A stretch of DNA of 64,000 nucleotides from Flavobacterium sp. ALJ2 (GCF_015594725.1 NZ_JADNRC010000016.1:1-64000), one strand, 5' to 3'. Shown: positions 15,541 through 24,688, numbered from the stretch's first letter. Notes: generated from the sequence alone by a model not told the origin. Program-made: numbers and translations.

Positions 15541-16119
15541 TTATTTCAATTTCTTAAGTTCTTCGTCTGCAAAGTTCTTGATTTCTTTTTCTTGTGCAAA
15601 TTTTACAGCATTATAATTATTAGATTCTTTTCTTGGGATTGATAGACTTTGCCAGCTACTATTTTTTAATTGTTTGGCATAAAATACAATCTGACCCACG
15701 TGATAAGGATAATGTGCTAATTGTCTGTTGATGGCTTCAATAACAGTATGGCCTTCGTTTCTAATATATATAATGTCTGAGAGTTGGTTGGGCTGTAAGC
15801 TATTTAAAGCATCAAAAAGGCATTTCCAGCCTTTTTCCCAAGTAACCATTACTTCATCTTTAGATTGTTGAATGTCATTTTCAAATTCGGCATCCCGATT
15901 GCGCCATTCTTTTTCACCATCGGTTGTAAGAAAATCAGTCCAACGCGAAAGCATATTACCTGAGATGTGTTTTACTATAGTAGCAATACTATTTGTATCT
16001 TCATTTATAGCAATAAAAAGCTGTTCGGGTTCAAGTTGGGCGATAGCTTTTTCACCTAAGGTTTTATAATATAAAAACTGTTTTTTTATACTTTCTAAAT
16101 ACGATTCGGATGTATTCAT
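15541..16119 (-). CDS. DinB-like protein, DUF1572 family
   Basis: This 192-residue protein has the four-helix DinB/YfiT fold. A histidine in IVKHISGNML (about residue 50) and a pair in AHYPYHVGQIVFYAK (about 136-140) are the usual metal-ligand triad. DinB-like enzymes include thiol-dependent transferases (bacillithiol or mycothiol S-transferases), but the DUF1572 branch has no fixed function. It begins 2 nt from the pentapeptide-repeat gene upstream, so the two are likely cotranscribed. Confidence 0.8.
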   Translation of the reverse strand: MNTSESYLESIKKQFLYYKTLGEKAIAQLEPEQLFIAINEDTNSIATIVKHISGNMLSRWTDFLTTDGEKEWRNRDAEFENDIQQSKDEVMVTWEKGWKCLFDALNSLQPNQLSDIIYIRNEGHTVIEAINRQLAHYPYHVGQIVFYAKQLKNSSWQSLSIPRKESNNYNAVKFAQEKEIKNFADEELKKLK

Positions 16120-16121
16120 AG

Positions 16122-16694
16122 TTATACAATTTTAATGTCATATTTATCCAAAAGTCCCAAAACACCTTCGGTTGAGAATTGTGCTTTTTTCATGGGATTA
16201 AACTCTGGGTCAATTTTAAAATTATAAGCAGTTTTAAAATTAACACTAGCCAATTGTGTTTCGTTAAAAATTGCTCCTTCCAGATTGCAGTTGTCAAAAA
16301 CCGAACTAGTTAAGTTGGTACCAATGAAAGTAGTTTCTTTCATCGAACAATTTATAAATTTTGTTTTTGGCATTTTTTTATTCGAAAATGAAGCGTAGTC
16401 TAAAGCAGATTCTTCAAAATAGACCTGAAATAAAAAGTCCTCACATTCATTAAATACAATCCCGAGGAGTTTGCAGTTCTTAAAGGTTACGTTTTTTAAG
16501 CTTGTTCCTTTTAAACTAGTCATGGATAAATTACAATCTATAAACTCACAATCTAAAAAAGTATTGTAGGCAAAATTACTGTTTGAGAAATCGCAATTTT
16601 TGAATACGCAATCTTCAAATTCGCGATTGTTTATTTTCTTATCAATATAGATAACCTTATCGAATGTTTTTTGAATATGAATTAGACTTTCCAT
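16122..16694 (-). CDS. Pentapeptide repeat protein
   Basis: These 190 residues are built from A(D/N)LxX-type pentapeptides (FEDCVFKNCDFSNSNFAYNT, FDNCNLEGAIFNETQLASVN), which fold as a right-handed square beta-helix. Members such as Qnr and MfpA mimic DNA and protect gyrase; many others have no known role. The C-terminal tail (VLGLLDKYDIKIV) is outside the repeats. The gene overlaps the end of the broken ParE-like toxin gene by 13 nt and precedes the DinB-like gene. Confidence 0.85.
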   Translation of the reverse strand: MESLIHIQKTFDKVIYIDKKINNREFEDCVFKNCDFSNSNFAYNTFLDCEFIDCNLSMTSLKGTSLKNVTFKNCKLLGIVFNECEDFLFQVYFEESALDYASFSNKKMPKTKFINCSMKETTFIGTNLTSSVFDNCNLEGAIFNETQLASVNFKTAYNFKIDPEFNPMKKAQFSTEGVLGLLDKYDIKIV

Positions 16695-16996
16695 GAATGT
16701 TTTTTGGATTTTCGAGCATTATGTCTTACCCGAAGAATTTGGATTGTGTGATTGTTGATTTGGTTTGAAATACTATAATCATAGATGCTATAAACTCTAA
16801 AGCTACCATCGTTATTGGTTTTTTGTTTGTCGAGTTTGAAAATTTTAGGTTGCATTTTTAGTATTTCAGTACTTTCGAAAATAGTATTTATTACTTTATC
16901 AGCAATATCGATTGATTTGCTTTCGAAAAAAATATAAAAATGAATGTTTTCTAATTATTTTAAAGCGTTGTTGGACCAAATTATTTTCGCCCCCAT
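16682..16996 (-). pseudogene. ParE/RelE-like toxin with a nonsense codon
   Basis: Reading down from ATG at 16996, the frame gives MGAKIIWSNNALK, a TAA stop at codon 14 (16955-16957), then LENIHFYIFFESKS and onward to ILRVRHNARKSKKHSWKV and a stop at 16682. The whole has the length (about 104 codons) and signatures of the RelE/ParE toxin superfamily: an N-terminal I-W-S-x-x-A-L strand and a C-terminal I-x-I-L-R-V-R-H strand. Relatives usually have Gln at the interrupted place, so a CAA to TAA change is likely. The start overlaps the antitoxin end by 16 nt, as in coupled toxin-antitoxin operons. Confidence 0.75.
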
Positions 16997-17211
16997 TTTT
17001 TTGCTATTTTCTTGGCTTCATTTTCAGAATAAAAGGCACCTTTTTTTATATCTTCTAAAGCATTTTCTATGTCTATGTTATAGACTACATCAGAATCAAC
17101 AGTTGGATTATTGATAGATTGTAAAAGATTTTTTAGTTTTTCAACAAAAGTTGGGTCTTTTACTTTATCAATTTCTTGATGAATCCAATTTATTTCGGCT
17201 TGAATATTCAT
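16981..17211 (-). CDS. Antitoxin of the ParE-like pair
   Basis: This 76-residue helical protein (MNIQAEINWIHQEIDKVKD) has the size, charge and position of the antitoxins that precede RelE/ParE toxins. The first half is a helical pair. The last third (EDIKKGAFYSENEAKKIAKK) should wrap the toxin. It is intact, while the toxin that overlaps its end has an early stop codon. Autoregulation by an N-terminal DNA-binding part is possible, but I see no clear ribbon-helix-helix motif. Confidence 0.65.
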   Translation of the reverse strand: MNIQAEINWIHQEIDKVKDPTFVEKLKNLLQSINNPTVDSDVVYNIDIENALEDIKKGAFYSENEAKKIAKKWGRK

Positions 17212-17238
17212 AATTAAGTATTTTAGTAAAGATACAAA

Positions 17239-17460
17239 TTAGTCGTTAAACAGACCTCTCATAATTGTTTTTAGTCCATAAAAGATTAAATACATTCCTG
17301 CCAAACAGGCAATAATGCCAATAGCAAGAACCAAGTAATGCCAAACGTTTTGCTTGTTCATAAACGCATTGTATATTACCGAAGGACCAATAAATAATAG
17401 TGGTAAAGAACCCGATAAATATTTAACTCCTTTTCCTATTAACTCTTTGTTTGTTCCCAT
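17239..17460 (-). CDS. Small membrane protein, DUF6095 family
   Basis: A 73-residue protein with two transmembrane helices (about residues 16-30 and 41-62) and a short cytosolic start (MGTNKELIGKGVKYLSGSLP). It matches the flavobacterial DUF6095 family as I remember it. The function is unknown. It lies between murQ and the antitoxin on the same strand. Confidence 0.7.
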   Translation of the reverse strand: MGTNKELIGKGVKYLSGSLPLLFIGPSVIYNAFMNKQNVWHYLVLAIGIIACLAGMYLIFYGLKTIMRGLFND

Positions 17461-17506
17461 ATTTTTTAATTTTCAGTTTCATGTTTTACAAAATACATGT
17501 CACTTT

Positions 17507-18319
17507 TTAGATGTTATAATTCTCTATCGCTTTTCGTACACTTCCATAAGTATGCAATAGTTCAGCTGCTTGCTCGTATGAAACTGGAATTTCACCCATA
17601 ATCATTTTAACACCGCGGTCAACTAATTTACTATTGCTTAATTGCATATCGACCATTTTGTTTCCTTTTACTTTTCCGAGTTGTATCATGGTTGCTGTCG
17701 AAATCATATTAAGCACTAATTTTTGTGCAGTTCCAGCTTTCATTCTGGAGCTTCCTGTAACAAATTCAGGACCTACAACTACTTCTATTGGGAATTGTGC
17801 AGTTTGCGAAAGCGGACTTTCGGCATTACATGTTATGCATCCCGTAATAATATTATTTTCATTGCAACGCTCTAACCCTCCAATTACGTAAGGAGTAGTT
17901 CCTGAGGCTGCAATACCTATTACAACATCATTTTTGGTAATGTTATGTGCTTGTAGGTCGATCCATGCTTGTTTAGCATCGTCTTCGGCATTTTCTACGG
18001 CTTGGCGAATAGCTTTGTCTCCACCTGCAATGATTCCATTTACTAAATCGAATGGAACACCAAACGTAGGAGGGCATTCTGAGGCGTCTACAATCGCTAA
18101 ACGACCTGATGTTCCTGCTCCTATATAAAATAATCGTCCGCCCAGTTTCAGTTTGGTTACAATTTGTGCTACTAAAGCTTCTATTTGTGGAATTGCTTTT
18201 TCTACTGCAAAAGGAACTGTTTTGTCTTCCTGATTAATATTGGTCAGTAAGTCATGTACAGACATTTTTTCTAGATGTTCGTATTTTGAGGACTGCTCTG
18301 TAATTTTTGTAAAAGTCAT
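17507..18319 (-). CDS. murQ: N-acetylmuramic acid 6-phosphate etherase
   Basis: MurQ cleaves the lactyl ether of MurNAc-6-phosphate to GlcNAc-6-phosphate and D-lactate in peptidoglycan recycling. This 270-residue copy has a SIS domain with the family signature IGAGTSGRLAIVDASECPPT at about residues 67-86, and the conserved VIGIAASGTTPYVIGGLE and GSSRMKAGTAQK segments. The length is usual for bacteroidete MurQ (about 270). It is not linked to murP or murK in this window and seems to be a stand-alone or short unit with the small membrane protein downstream. Confidence 0.95.
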   Translation of the reverse strand: MTFTKITEQSSKYEHLEKMSVHDLLTNINQEDKTVPFAVEKAIPQIEALVAQIVTKLKLGGRLFYIGAGTSGRLAIVDASECPPTFGVPFDLVNGIIAGGDKAIRQAVENAEDDAKQAWIDLQAHNITKNDVVIGIAASGTTPYVIGGLERCNENNIITGCITCNAESPLSQTAQFPIEVVVGPEFVTGSSRMKAGTAQKLVLNMISTATMIQLGKVKGNKMVDMQLSNSKLVDRGVKMIMGEIPVSYEQAAELLHTYGSVRKAIENYNI

Positions 18320-18479
18320 TTTATTTTTTGAGTTTCTAAGTTACAAAGCATCAAAGTTACAAAGTTTTTCCTACTAAGTGATAAACAATTCATGTGAAAT
18401 AGAGCTAATTAGTTAAAATATTTAGAAAGGAAAAATAGAATATTTATTGTGTGATAAATGATTTTTTTAATTTTTAAGT

Positions 18480-18567
18480 TGCGTGAGGGATTGAGGCGGT
18501 ATCCTTTTTTTTAAGGAACGAAAAAAAAAGATATAGCCAAAAGCCCGACCCAGAGGGGCACGCCCAA
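18480..18567. repeat. Candidate dispersed intergenic repeat
   Basis: The reverse strand reads GGGCGTGCCCCTCTGGGTCG, then GGCTTTTGGCTATATC, an A/T hairpin core, and GGATACCGCCTCAATCCC. It is GC-rich beside its AT-rich flanks and resembles a spacer motif that I recall as frequent in Flavobacterium genomes. The A/T core can fold back on itself. It begins right after the ZIP gene stop codon and may also act as its terminator. Confidence 0.45.
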
Positions 18568-18568
18568 A

Positions 18569-19237
18569 TTATATAAAATAAGCCAATGCAATTCCGAAAA
18601 TAATCATTGAAATTTTAGCGATATTAAACTTGTGTCCTTCGCTGCTTTCAAAAATTATAGTCGATGATATATGGAATAATATTCCGATTACAATTGCTGT
18701 AATTTCAGTATAATAATCATTTAAAAACGGTAAATATTCTGATGCTATTGTTCCTAGCGGAGTCATGATTGCAAATGTAATCATAAATGCAAAGATGGCT
18801 TTTTTGTTAAGCTGTGCATTAATAAAAAAGGTCGTAAGGATAATTGCAATTGGTAAGTGATGTATAGCAATACCAATGGCAATATCGTGGTGGTGGCTCA
18901 CAGGGAATCCTTCAAGGAAAGCGTGTATGCATAAACTAATGAAAAGTAACCACGGAATTTGAGATATTTTTGCATGACCATGCACATGCCCGTGTTCCGC
19001 TCCTTTGGAGAAAAACTCAAGTATGATTTGGAATAAAATTCCAAGCATTATAAACAATCCAATATTATGGTTGTGCGATTCGTAAACTTCCGGTAATAAA
19101 TGCATTACTGTAAGCGATAGCAAAAATGATCCGCTAAATGCTAATAACAGTTTAAGATTGGTTTTGTCTTTTGGTTTTAGAACCAATGCGATAATGTATC
19201 CTAATAATACAGAAAGTAAGGGTAATAGATAATTCAT
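18569..19237 (-). CDS. ZIP family divalent metal transporter
   Basis: This 222-residue inner-membrane protein has eight hydrophobic helices, as ZIP transporters do. Metal-site helices carry HAFLEG (about residue 109) and HHLPIA (about residue 128), the conserved helix IV and V motifs. A His-rich loop (HGHVHGHAK) lies between helices 3 and 4. The likely substrate is zinc or iron entering the cytoplasm. It is preceded 31 nt upstream by the methyltransferase gene on the same strand. Confidence 0.88.
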   Translation of the reverse strand: MNYLLPLLSVLLGYIIALVLKPKDKTNLKLLLAFSGSFLLSLTVMHLLPEVYESHNHNIGLFIMLGILFQIILEFFSKGAEHGHVHGHAKISQIPWLLFISLCIHAFLEGFPVSHHHDIAIGIAIHHLPIAIILTTFFINAQLNKKAIFAFMITFAIMTPLGTIASEYLPFLNDYYTEITAIVIGILFHISSTIIFESSEGHKFNIAKISMIIFGIALAYFI

Positions 19238-19268
19238 TTAGTTTAATTAAATAAAAAGTGCTTGTCAA

Positions 19269-20033
19269 TTACTTAAAAATCATGATTAATCGTTCGCTAT
19301 CGGTTTTGTGAAACTTTTTTAATTTATAATCACCAAATGTATCTAAAAGGAAAATCCCTGCTTGTTCCATTAGCTCTTCAAAATCTTTTAGAGTTAAGGC
19401 TTTTACTTTTTCGGTAAAATGAAATTTCTTGCCTTGGTCTTCAAAATCTATTTCTTTAAAAATGTGTCCATCTTCTAAGTATCGCTTTATATGAAAATCA
19501 ATACCATCTACTGTTTTTACTTCTTCAGGAACTAGTGTCTCTAATACTTGTATTACGTTCATAAAGTCGATTACGGCAAAACCATATTCGCTTAAGCTTG
19601 CTTTTATCGCTTTTAATGTGGTAAGATTATCATCATCATTCTCAAAGTAACCAAAGCTGGTAAATAAATTAAAAATAGCATCAAATTTTTCTTCAAAGGG
19701 CTCACGCATATCGTGCACTTTAAAATGCAGTGTTTCATTACTGTTTTTACTTGCTTCTGTAATACTATTTTCGGATAGGTCAGCACCAAGAACATTAAAA
19801 CCTAATTGGTTTAAATAAATTGAATGGCGTCCTTTTCCGCAAGCTAAATCAAGTACTTTGGCTTTTTCGGGTAGATTAAGATAGTGCGTAAGATTATCCA
19901 TGAAAATTTGCGCTTCTCTATAATTTCTATCCTTATATAATATATGATAGTAAGGTGTATCGAACCAAGATGTGAACCAGTTTTCGGATGGTTGATTTGG
20001 ATTTGTTACAGATGGGTGATGTGCTTCAGACAT
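19269..20033 (-). CDS. Class I SAM-dependent methyltransferase
   Basis: A 254-residue cytosolic protein with Rossmann-type SAM motifs: VLDLACGKGRHSIYL (about residues 59-73), GADLSENSI, and FDAIFNLFTSFGYF. The N-terminus (NWFTSWFDTPYYHILYKDR) is typical of a flavobacterial branch of small-molecule methyltransferases. The substrate is not predictable. It diverges from the RNA methyltransferase gene at 20197. Confidence 0.85.
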   Translation of the reverse strand: MSEAHHPSVTNPNQPSENWFTSWFDTPYYHILYKDRNYREAQIFMDNLTHYLNLPEKAKVLDLACGKGRHSIYLNQLGFNVLGADLSENSITEASKNSNETLHFKVHDMREPFEEKFDAIFNLFTSFGYFENDDDNLTTLKAIKASLSEYGFAVIDFMNVIQVLETLVPEEVKTVDGIDFHIKRYLEDGHIFKEIDFEDQGKKFHFTEKVKALTLKDFEELMEQAGIFLLDTFGDYKLKKFHKTDSERLIMIFK

Positions 20034-20196
20034 TTATTCTTTTTCAATTAATTCAAGTCCCGCAAATTTAGTGTATTTTTGCTGAAAAATAACTATTTCG
20101 CAAGTGATACACGAAGAATGTCGCTGTGTATAATTGAAATTTTTTATTACAGATTGATTTTTGTTTAAATAGGTCTGTTTTAATTTAAATATAAAA

Positions 20197-21360
20197 ATGG
20201 AAGATAATTTTAAAATGGTAGCCAAAACCTTTTTTGGCTTTGAAGAAATTTTAGCAAAAGAATTGCAATTGCTAGGAGCACAAGATGTTGAGCAAGGAGT
20301 GAGAATGGTAAGTTTTAAGGGGGATAAAGGGTTTATGTATAAGGCTAACTTGTCATTGCGTACGGCATTAAAAGTGCTAAAACCAATTTACTTTTTTAGA
20401 GCTAATAACGAGCAAACTCTATATAAAGGTATTTCGGGTGTAAACTGGTCTAAACTTATAAGTGCTAATCAGACTTTTGTGATTGATGCAACAGTACATT
20501 CAGAATATTTTAATCACTCAGAGTTTGTTTCTCAAAAGTGTAAAGATGCTATTGTGGATCAGTTTAGAGAGCGTACGGGACAGCGTCCTAGTATTGATAA
20601 AGCGCATCCAGACTTAAGAATAAATGTGCATATTGATAAAGATCAAGTTTCGGTTGCTTTAGACACTTCAGGTAATTCATTGCATCAACGCGGATATAGA
20701 ACGGCTACAAATATAGCTCCTATAAATGAAGTATTGGCTGCAGGAATTTTGTTGTTATCTGGATGGGAAGGTCAGGGGCATTTTTTGGATCCTATGTGTG
20801 GTTCTGGAACTTTTCTTGCTGAAGCTGCTATGATTGCATGTAATATTCCAGCAAATATTAATAGAAAAGAGTTTGCTTTTGAAAAATGGAATGACTGGGA
20901 TAATGATTTGTTTGATCAAATTGTAAGTAGTTTGATGAAAAAAACCAAAGAGTTTCATTATACTATAAAAGGTTTTGATAAAGCACCAAGTGCAGTAAGC
21001 AAAGCAAAAGATAATATTAAGAATGCAAACCTAGAAGATTATATCTCTATCGAAGAGAATAATTTTTTTGATACTGAAAAAACTACCCAAGGAACGTTGC
21101 ATATGGTATTTAATCCACCATATGATGAGCGTTTGGATATTCATATGGAAGAGTTCTATAAAAATATTGGTGACACATTAAAGAAAAATTATCCAGGAAC
21201 TAATGCTTGGTTCATTACTGCAAATCTCGAAGCCTTAAAGTATGTTGGGCTTAAACCGTCTAGAAAGATCAAGCTTTTTAATGCAAGTTTAGAAGCAAGA
21301 TTAGTAAAATACGAAATGTACGAAGGAAGTAAGAGAACAAAGTTTCAAGTAACAGAATAA
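20197..21360 (+). CDS. THUMP-domain RNA guanine N2-methyltransferase
   Basis: This 387-residue enzyme resembles the N-terminal half of RlmL, which makes m2G2445 in 23S rRNA, and the YpsC-type stand-alone proteins. The THUMP RNA-binding domain covers about residues 40-150. The Rossmann methyltransferase follows with DPMCGSGTFLAEAAMIACN (about 200) and the catalytic NPPY motif (about 307). I use ATG at 20197; an internal Met at residue 7 would also work. A small membrane protein gene follows on the same strand. Confidence 0.88.
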   Translation: MEDNFKMVAKTFFGFEEILAKELQLLGAQDVEQGVRMVSFKGDKGFMYKANLSLRTALKVLKPIYFFRANNEQTLYKGISGVNWSKLISANQTFVIDATVHSEYFNHSEFVSQKCKDAIVDQFRERTGQRPSIDKAHPDLRINVHIDKDQVSVALDTSGNSLHQRGYRTATNIAPINEVLAAGILLLSGWEGQGHFLDPMCGSGTFLAEAAMIACNIPANINRKEFAFEKWNDWDNDLFDQIVSSLMKKTKEFHYTIKGFDKAPSAVSKAKDNIKNANLEDYISIEENNFFDTEKTTQGTLHMVFNPPYDERLDIHMEEFYKNIGDTLKKNYPGTNAWFITANLEALKYVGLKPSRKIKLFNASLEARLVKYEMYEGSKRTKFQVTE

Positions 21361-21449
21361 TAATTTTAAGGCGCTAAGTGCTAAGATATTAATTTCCTGA
21401 GATTAGCTCAGAATCTTATAGCCTCAGAACCTTATTAACTTAAAAAAGG

Positions 21450-21686
21450 ATGACAAAATTACAAGTAAGAGCATTTTTATATCAGCTAGGCTGTTTTGCT
21501 ATATTATTTATTTTAGCGCGATTTTTGGTGGGAAAATATACAGAATTAACTGGCTTTTGGATTCCTATGACAGCATTTGTTGCTGGAACTCTTTTATCTC
21601 CAAAATTTCAGGCAGCTAAGACTAAAGATGGTGAGAAACTTTTTATGAAATGGATTTTCATGAAAGGAATTAAAGAAATAGGGTAG
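21450..21686 (+). CDS. Small membrane protein of unknown function
   Basis: These 78 residues hold two transmembrane helices (about 10-26 and 36-50) and a basic C-terminal tail (WIFMKGIKEIG). I recognise no named family. It lies 89 nt after the RNA methyltransferase gene and ends just before a strong convergent terminator. Confidence 0.6.
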   Translation: MTKLQVRAFLYQLGCFAILFILARFLVGKYTELTGFWIPMTAFVAGTLLSPKFQAAKTKDGEKLFMKWIFMKGIKEIG

Positions 21687-21700
21687 TGCTAAATTATATT

Positions 21701-21739
21701 TTACAATTTGGTTATTTACTTATGATAACCAAATTGTAA
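21701..21739. terminator. Bidirectional terminator between convergent genes
   Basis: A perfect 15-bp stem (TTACAATTTGGTTAT with ATAACCAAATTGTAA) and a 9-nt loop. It lies between the small membrane gene (+) and the DUF6048 gene (-), with A/T-rich flanks on both sides. Confidence 0.8.
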
Positions 21740-21746
21740 GATTATA

Positions 21747-22562
21747 TTATTTTTTTGTTTCAGCTCCTGGGATTACTACTTTTTTCTTGTAAATTGGAAT
21801 GAAATAAGAAACGGTATAGTTGAAACCAATTCCAAAATTACCGTCATAGGTTCTGTTGAATCCTGGAATATAAAGATTGTCGAAGTTGTCAGGTTTTTTA
21901 TTTGTAACCAATGTTTTTAACTGCACACTGAATCCTACAAATACGTTATTAAAAACTTTAGCTTTTACCCCAGCATTTACTTCTAACCAACTAGCTGATA
22001 GACCACTAAATTTTTCGCCAGAAACTTCAGGCGGAAGTTCTCCCCAGTACGGATCTGAATTGTATATTTTATAATTATTTAGTTCTTGACTAAATGTACT
22101 AAAACCATAACGGAGACCCACTGATATAATATTTTCCATATCTAGCCAGTTTTCATACAAATTGTAATCGAATCCTATTTTTAGATAAGTACCTTTAGTG
22201 GTTGTGTTTAGTCTGTCATCGTCGGTAGTTTTATTTTCAGTACCTATTTCGCCAGCCAGATAATATTTTTTTGTTAATCGATAATCACCTGTGAATTCTA
22301 CTCCTTTATAATCGGAATCATAAAAACCTCGGGTTAATTTATATAAATCAACGCCAAAACGTACTCCATAACGATCTGTTTTTGCGGGTATACTATCTTG
22401 CTTAACTTCCTGTGTTACCACTTTTTTAGGAGTTGGTTTTACAGATTCCGTTTCTGTTTTATTTGTTATTGTAGTTTTGTTTGCTGTTATTTCTTGGGCT
22501 TGAACCGTAAATAAAGAGAACATAAGGCAAAAGCTAAAAATATACTTTGATGTGTGTTTCAT
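21747..22562 (-). CDS. Outer-membrane barrel-like protein, DUF6048 family
   Basis: This 271-residue exported protein uses ATG at 22562, which gives a signal peptide (MKHTSKYIFSFCLMFSLFTV, cleavage near AQA-QE). After a Thr/Lys-rich linker it has alternating amphipathic strands (GVRFGVDLYKLTRGFYD, YYLAGEIGTENK, FGIGFNYTVSYFIPIYKK), consistent with an outer-membrane beta-barrel. The start overlaps the end of the DUF6452 gene by 29 nt. DUF6452, DUF6048 and rlmD usually travel together in flavobacteria. The function is unknown. Confidence 0.75.
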   Translation of the reverse strand: MKHTSKYIFSFCLMFSLFTVQAQEITANKTTITNKTETESVKPTPKKVVTQEVKQDSIPAKTDRYGVRFGVDLYKLTRGFYDSDYKGVEFTGDYRLTKKYYLAGEIGTENKTTDDDRLNTTTKGTYLKIGFDYNLYENWLDMENIISVGLRYGFSTFSQELNNYKIYNSDPYWGELPPEVSGEKFSGLSASWLEVNAGVKAKVFNNVFVGFSVQLKTLVTNKKPDNFDNLYIPGFNRTYDGNFGIGFNYTVSYFIPIYKKKVVIPGAETKK

Positions 22563-23073
22563 TTTCAAATTCAATGTTAGGTTCTTGTACATAAACAGCT
22601 TGCATCCAAAATCCTTCAAGATTATTTGAATCAGTTAGGACAAATGGAGAGTTTTGGTCTAAAACAAATGTGGTTTTGTAACCACATGCTCTTGATACAA
22701 AAGTATTTATATGCGTATAGTTAAATTTTATGACATCCTCATTTACTAAAGCTGGGTTTGGGTCATTGTAATTTAATATAAAACGATAGGTAGTACTTTC
22801 GGCATTTGTTTTAAGCGGAATAGAAATTTTGTTTCCATTAGTAATATATTTATCCGACTCAACAAGAGCATTCTCATTAAAGATAATACCTTCTGTCATT
22901 TTTTCTCCAATTACCTTTAAGTTTGTTACATTCTTAGGGGTTGAATTAGTACGATCAAAAAAGGAAATTACCAATCGAGGTGTTGTTGGTGTATTGGGGT
23001 CACAAATATCATCTTTCTCACATCCTGAAAAAGTGAATGCCATTACGATTATTATAAAAAGTATTTTTTTCAT
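22534..23073 (-). CDS. Lipoprotein, DUF6452 family
   Basis: A 179-residue lipoprotein (MKKILFIIIVMAFTFSGC, lipobox FSGC) with a C-D-P-N-T-P-T-T-P-R-L start to the mature chain. That start is the hallmark I associate with DUF6452. Its gene overlaps the DUF6048 barrel-like gene, suggesting a lipoprotein and barrel that work together at the outer membrane (inference). The gene lies 45 nt downstream of the rlmD stop codon, on the same strand. Confidence 0.75.
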   Translation of the reverse strand: MKKILFIIIVMAFTFSGCEKDDICDPNTPTTPRLVISFFDRTNSTPKNVTNLKVIGEKMTEGIIFNENALVESDKYITNGNKISIPLKTNAESTTYRFILNYNDPNPALVNEDVIKFNYTHINTFVSRACGYKTTFVLDQNSPFVLTDSNNLEGFWMQAVYVQEPNIEFENETHIKVYF

Positions 23074-23118
23074 TTACTGTTTGTGATTTATACTTCACAC
23101 ATTTTTATTCAATAAAAC

Positions 23119-24531
23119 TTATCGCAGTTCCAAAAGCACAACATTTTCTACGTGATGTGTCTGTGGAAACATATCTACCGGGCGTACACGTGTTACTTTG
23201 TATTTCTCGTCCATTAATGCTAGATCACGAGCTTGTGTAGCTGAGTTACAACTTACATAAACAACCTTTTGAGGTGCTATTTTCATAATTTGTTCAATTA
23301 CATCTTTGTGCATTCCGTCGCGAGGTGGGTCGGTGATAATAACATCTGGTTTACCATGTGTAGCAATAAAACTTTCGTTAAATACCACTTTCATGTCTCC
23401 AACAAAAAACTCACAATTGGTAATGTTATTACGCTCAGCATTTGCTTTAGCATCTATAATTGCTTCAGGAACACTTTCTACGCCAATTACTTTCTTTGCT
23501 TTTTTAGAAACAAATTGTGCTATAGTTCCAGTCCCTGTATAAAGGTCATAAACCGTTTCGTTACCAGAAAGACCTGCGAAATCTCTTGTTATTTTGTATA
23601 ACTCATATGCTTGATCTGAATTGGTTTGGTAAAATGATTTTGCGTTTATGCTGAATTTTAAACCTTCCATTTCTTCCAAAATATAATTTCTACCTTTATA
23701 TAGTTTTACATCCTGATCGTAAATTGTATCGTTAGCTTTTCCGTTTACAACATATTGTAATGATGTTATTTCTGGAAATTTATCATAAAGATGATCCAAA
23801 AGTAATTCTCTGTTGGCTTTGTCTTCTTCAAAAAACTGAATCAATACCATGATTTCTCCAGTCGAAGCAGTACGGATCATAAATGTTCTTAATAAACCAG
23901 AATGTTCTCTTGGATTAAAGAAGGCTAAGTTATGTTCATTAGCAAAAGCTCTGATTTCGTTTCTAATTGCATTTGATGGATCTTCTTGTAAATGACATTT
24001 ATTAATGTCCAGAATTTTGTCCCACATTTTAGGAATATGAAAACCTAATGCATTGCGATTTCCCAAATCTTCGGTACTGTCTATTTCTTTTTCGGTTAAC
24101 CAACGGCTATTCGAAAATGAAAATTCCATTTTGTTTCTGTAGAAAAACTGTTTTTCAGAACCTAAAATGTTTTCAAATTCAGGAAGTTCAATTTTACCTA
24201 TGCGTTGTAAGTGATTCTTAACTTCATTTTGTTTGTAATACAACTGTTGGCTGTATTTCATGTTTTGCCATTTGCAACCTCCACAAACACCAAAATGTTC
24301 ACAAATTGGTTCTATGCGATGTTCTGATAGTTCATGAAATTTTACTGCTTTTCCTTCATAATACGCTTTGCGTTTTTTGAAAGTTTGCACATCTACCACA
24401 TCTCCCGGAACTACGTTCGGGATAAAGATTACTTTTCCGTCGGGAGCTTTTGCTACCGATACGCCTTTTGCTCCAGCATCAAGGACTTGTATTTGATGAA
24501 AGACAACTTTGTCTGTATTTTTTCTTCCCAT
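23119..24531 (-). CDS. rlmD: 23S rRNA (uracil-1939-C5)-methyltransferase
   Basis: RlmD methylates U1939 of 23S rRNA. These 470 residues show an N-terminal TRAM domain (about 10-70) and iron-sulfur cysteines in CEHFGVCGGCKWQ (about 78-90) plus one near CHLQ. The SAM site is VYDLYTGTGTIAQF (about 330), and the tail has DPPRDGMH and the catalytic Cys in YVSCNSATQARDL. It heads a probable unit with the DUF6452 and DUF6048 genes downstream. Confidence 0.92.
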   Translation of the reverse strand: MGRKNTDKVVFHQIQVLDAGAKGVSVAKAPDGKVIFIPNVVPGDVVDVQTFKKRKAYYEGKAVKFHELSEHRIEPICEHFGVCGGCKWQNMKYSQQLYYKQNEVKNHLQRIGKIELPEFENILGSEKQFFYRNKMEFSFSNSRWLTEKEIDSTEDLGNRNALGFHIPKMWDKILDINKCHLQEDPSNAIRNEIRAFANEHNLAFFNPREHSGLLRTFMIRTASTGEIMVLIQFFEEDKANRELLLDHLYDKFPEITSLQYVVNGKANDTIYDQDVKLYKGRNYILEEMEGLKFSINAKSFYQTNSDQAYELYKITRDFAGLSGNETVYDLYTGTGTIAQFVSKKAKKVIGVESVPEAIIDAKANAERNNITNCEFFVGDMKVVFNESFIATHGKPDVIITDPPRDGMHKDVIEQIMKIAPQKVVYVSCNSATQARDLALMDEKYKVTRVRPVDMFPQTHHVENVVLLELR

Positions 24532-24688
24532 AGCGCAAAAATAAGGGTTTGTAAACTTTTATAAATTTAAAAATGGAAATATTTTATCAAATTCTTTTAT
24601 TTAACATTTTTTTTGTGTTTAAAAGTTAACTTTGTTTTTATCTAGATACCCAAATTCTACGGCTTAATCAGGAACTTATACTATTTTT

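Noticed and set aside
24608..24634. A full -33/-7 promoter for the histidine kinase
   Set aside because: The TTG is only 11 nt from the -7 element, shorter than the usual distance, so only the -7 element is kept.
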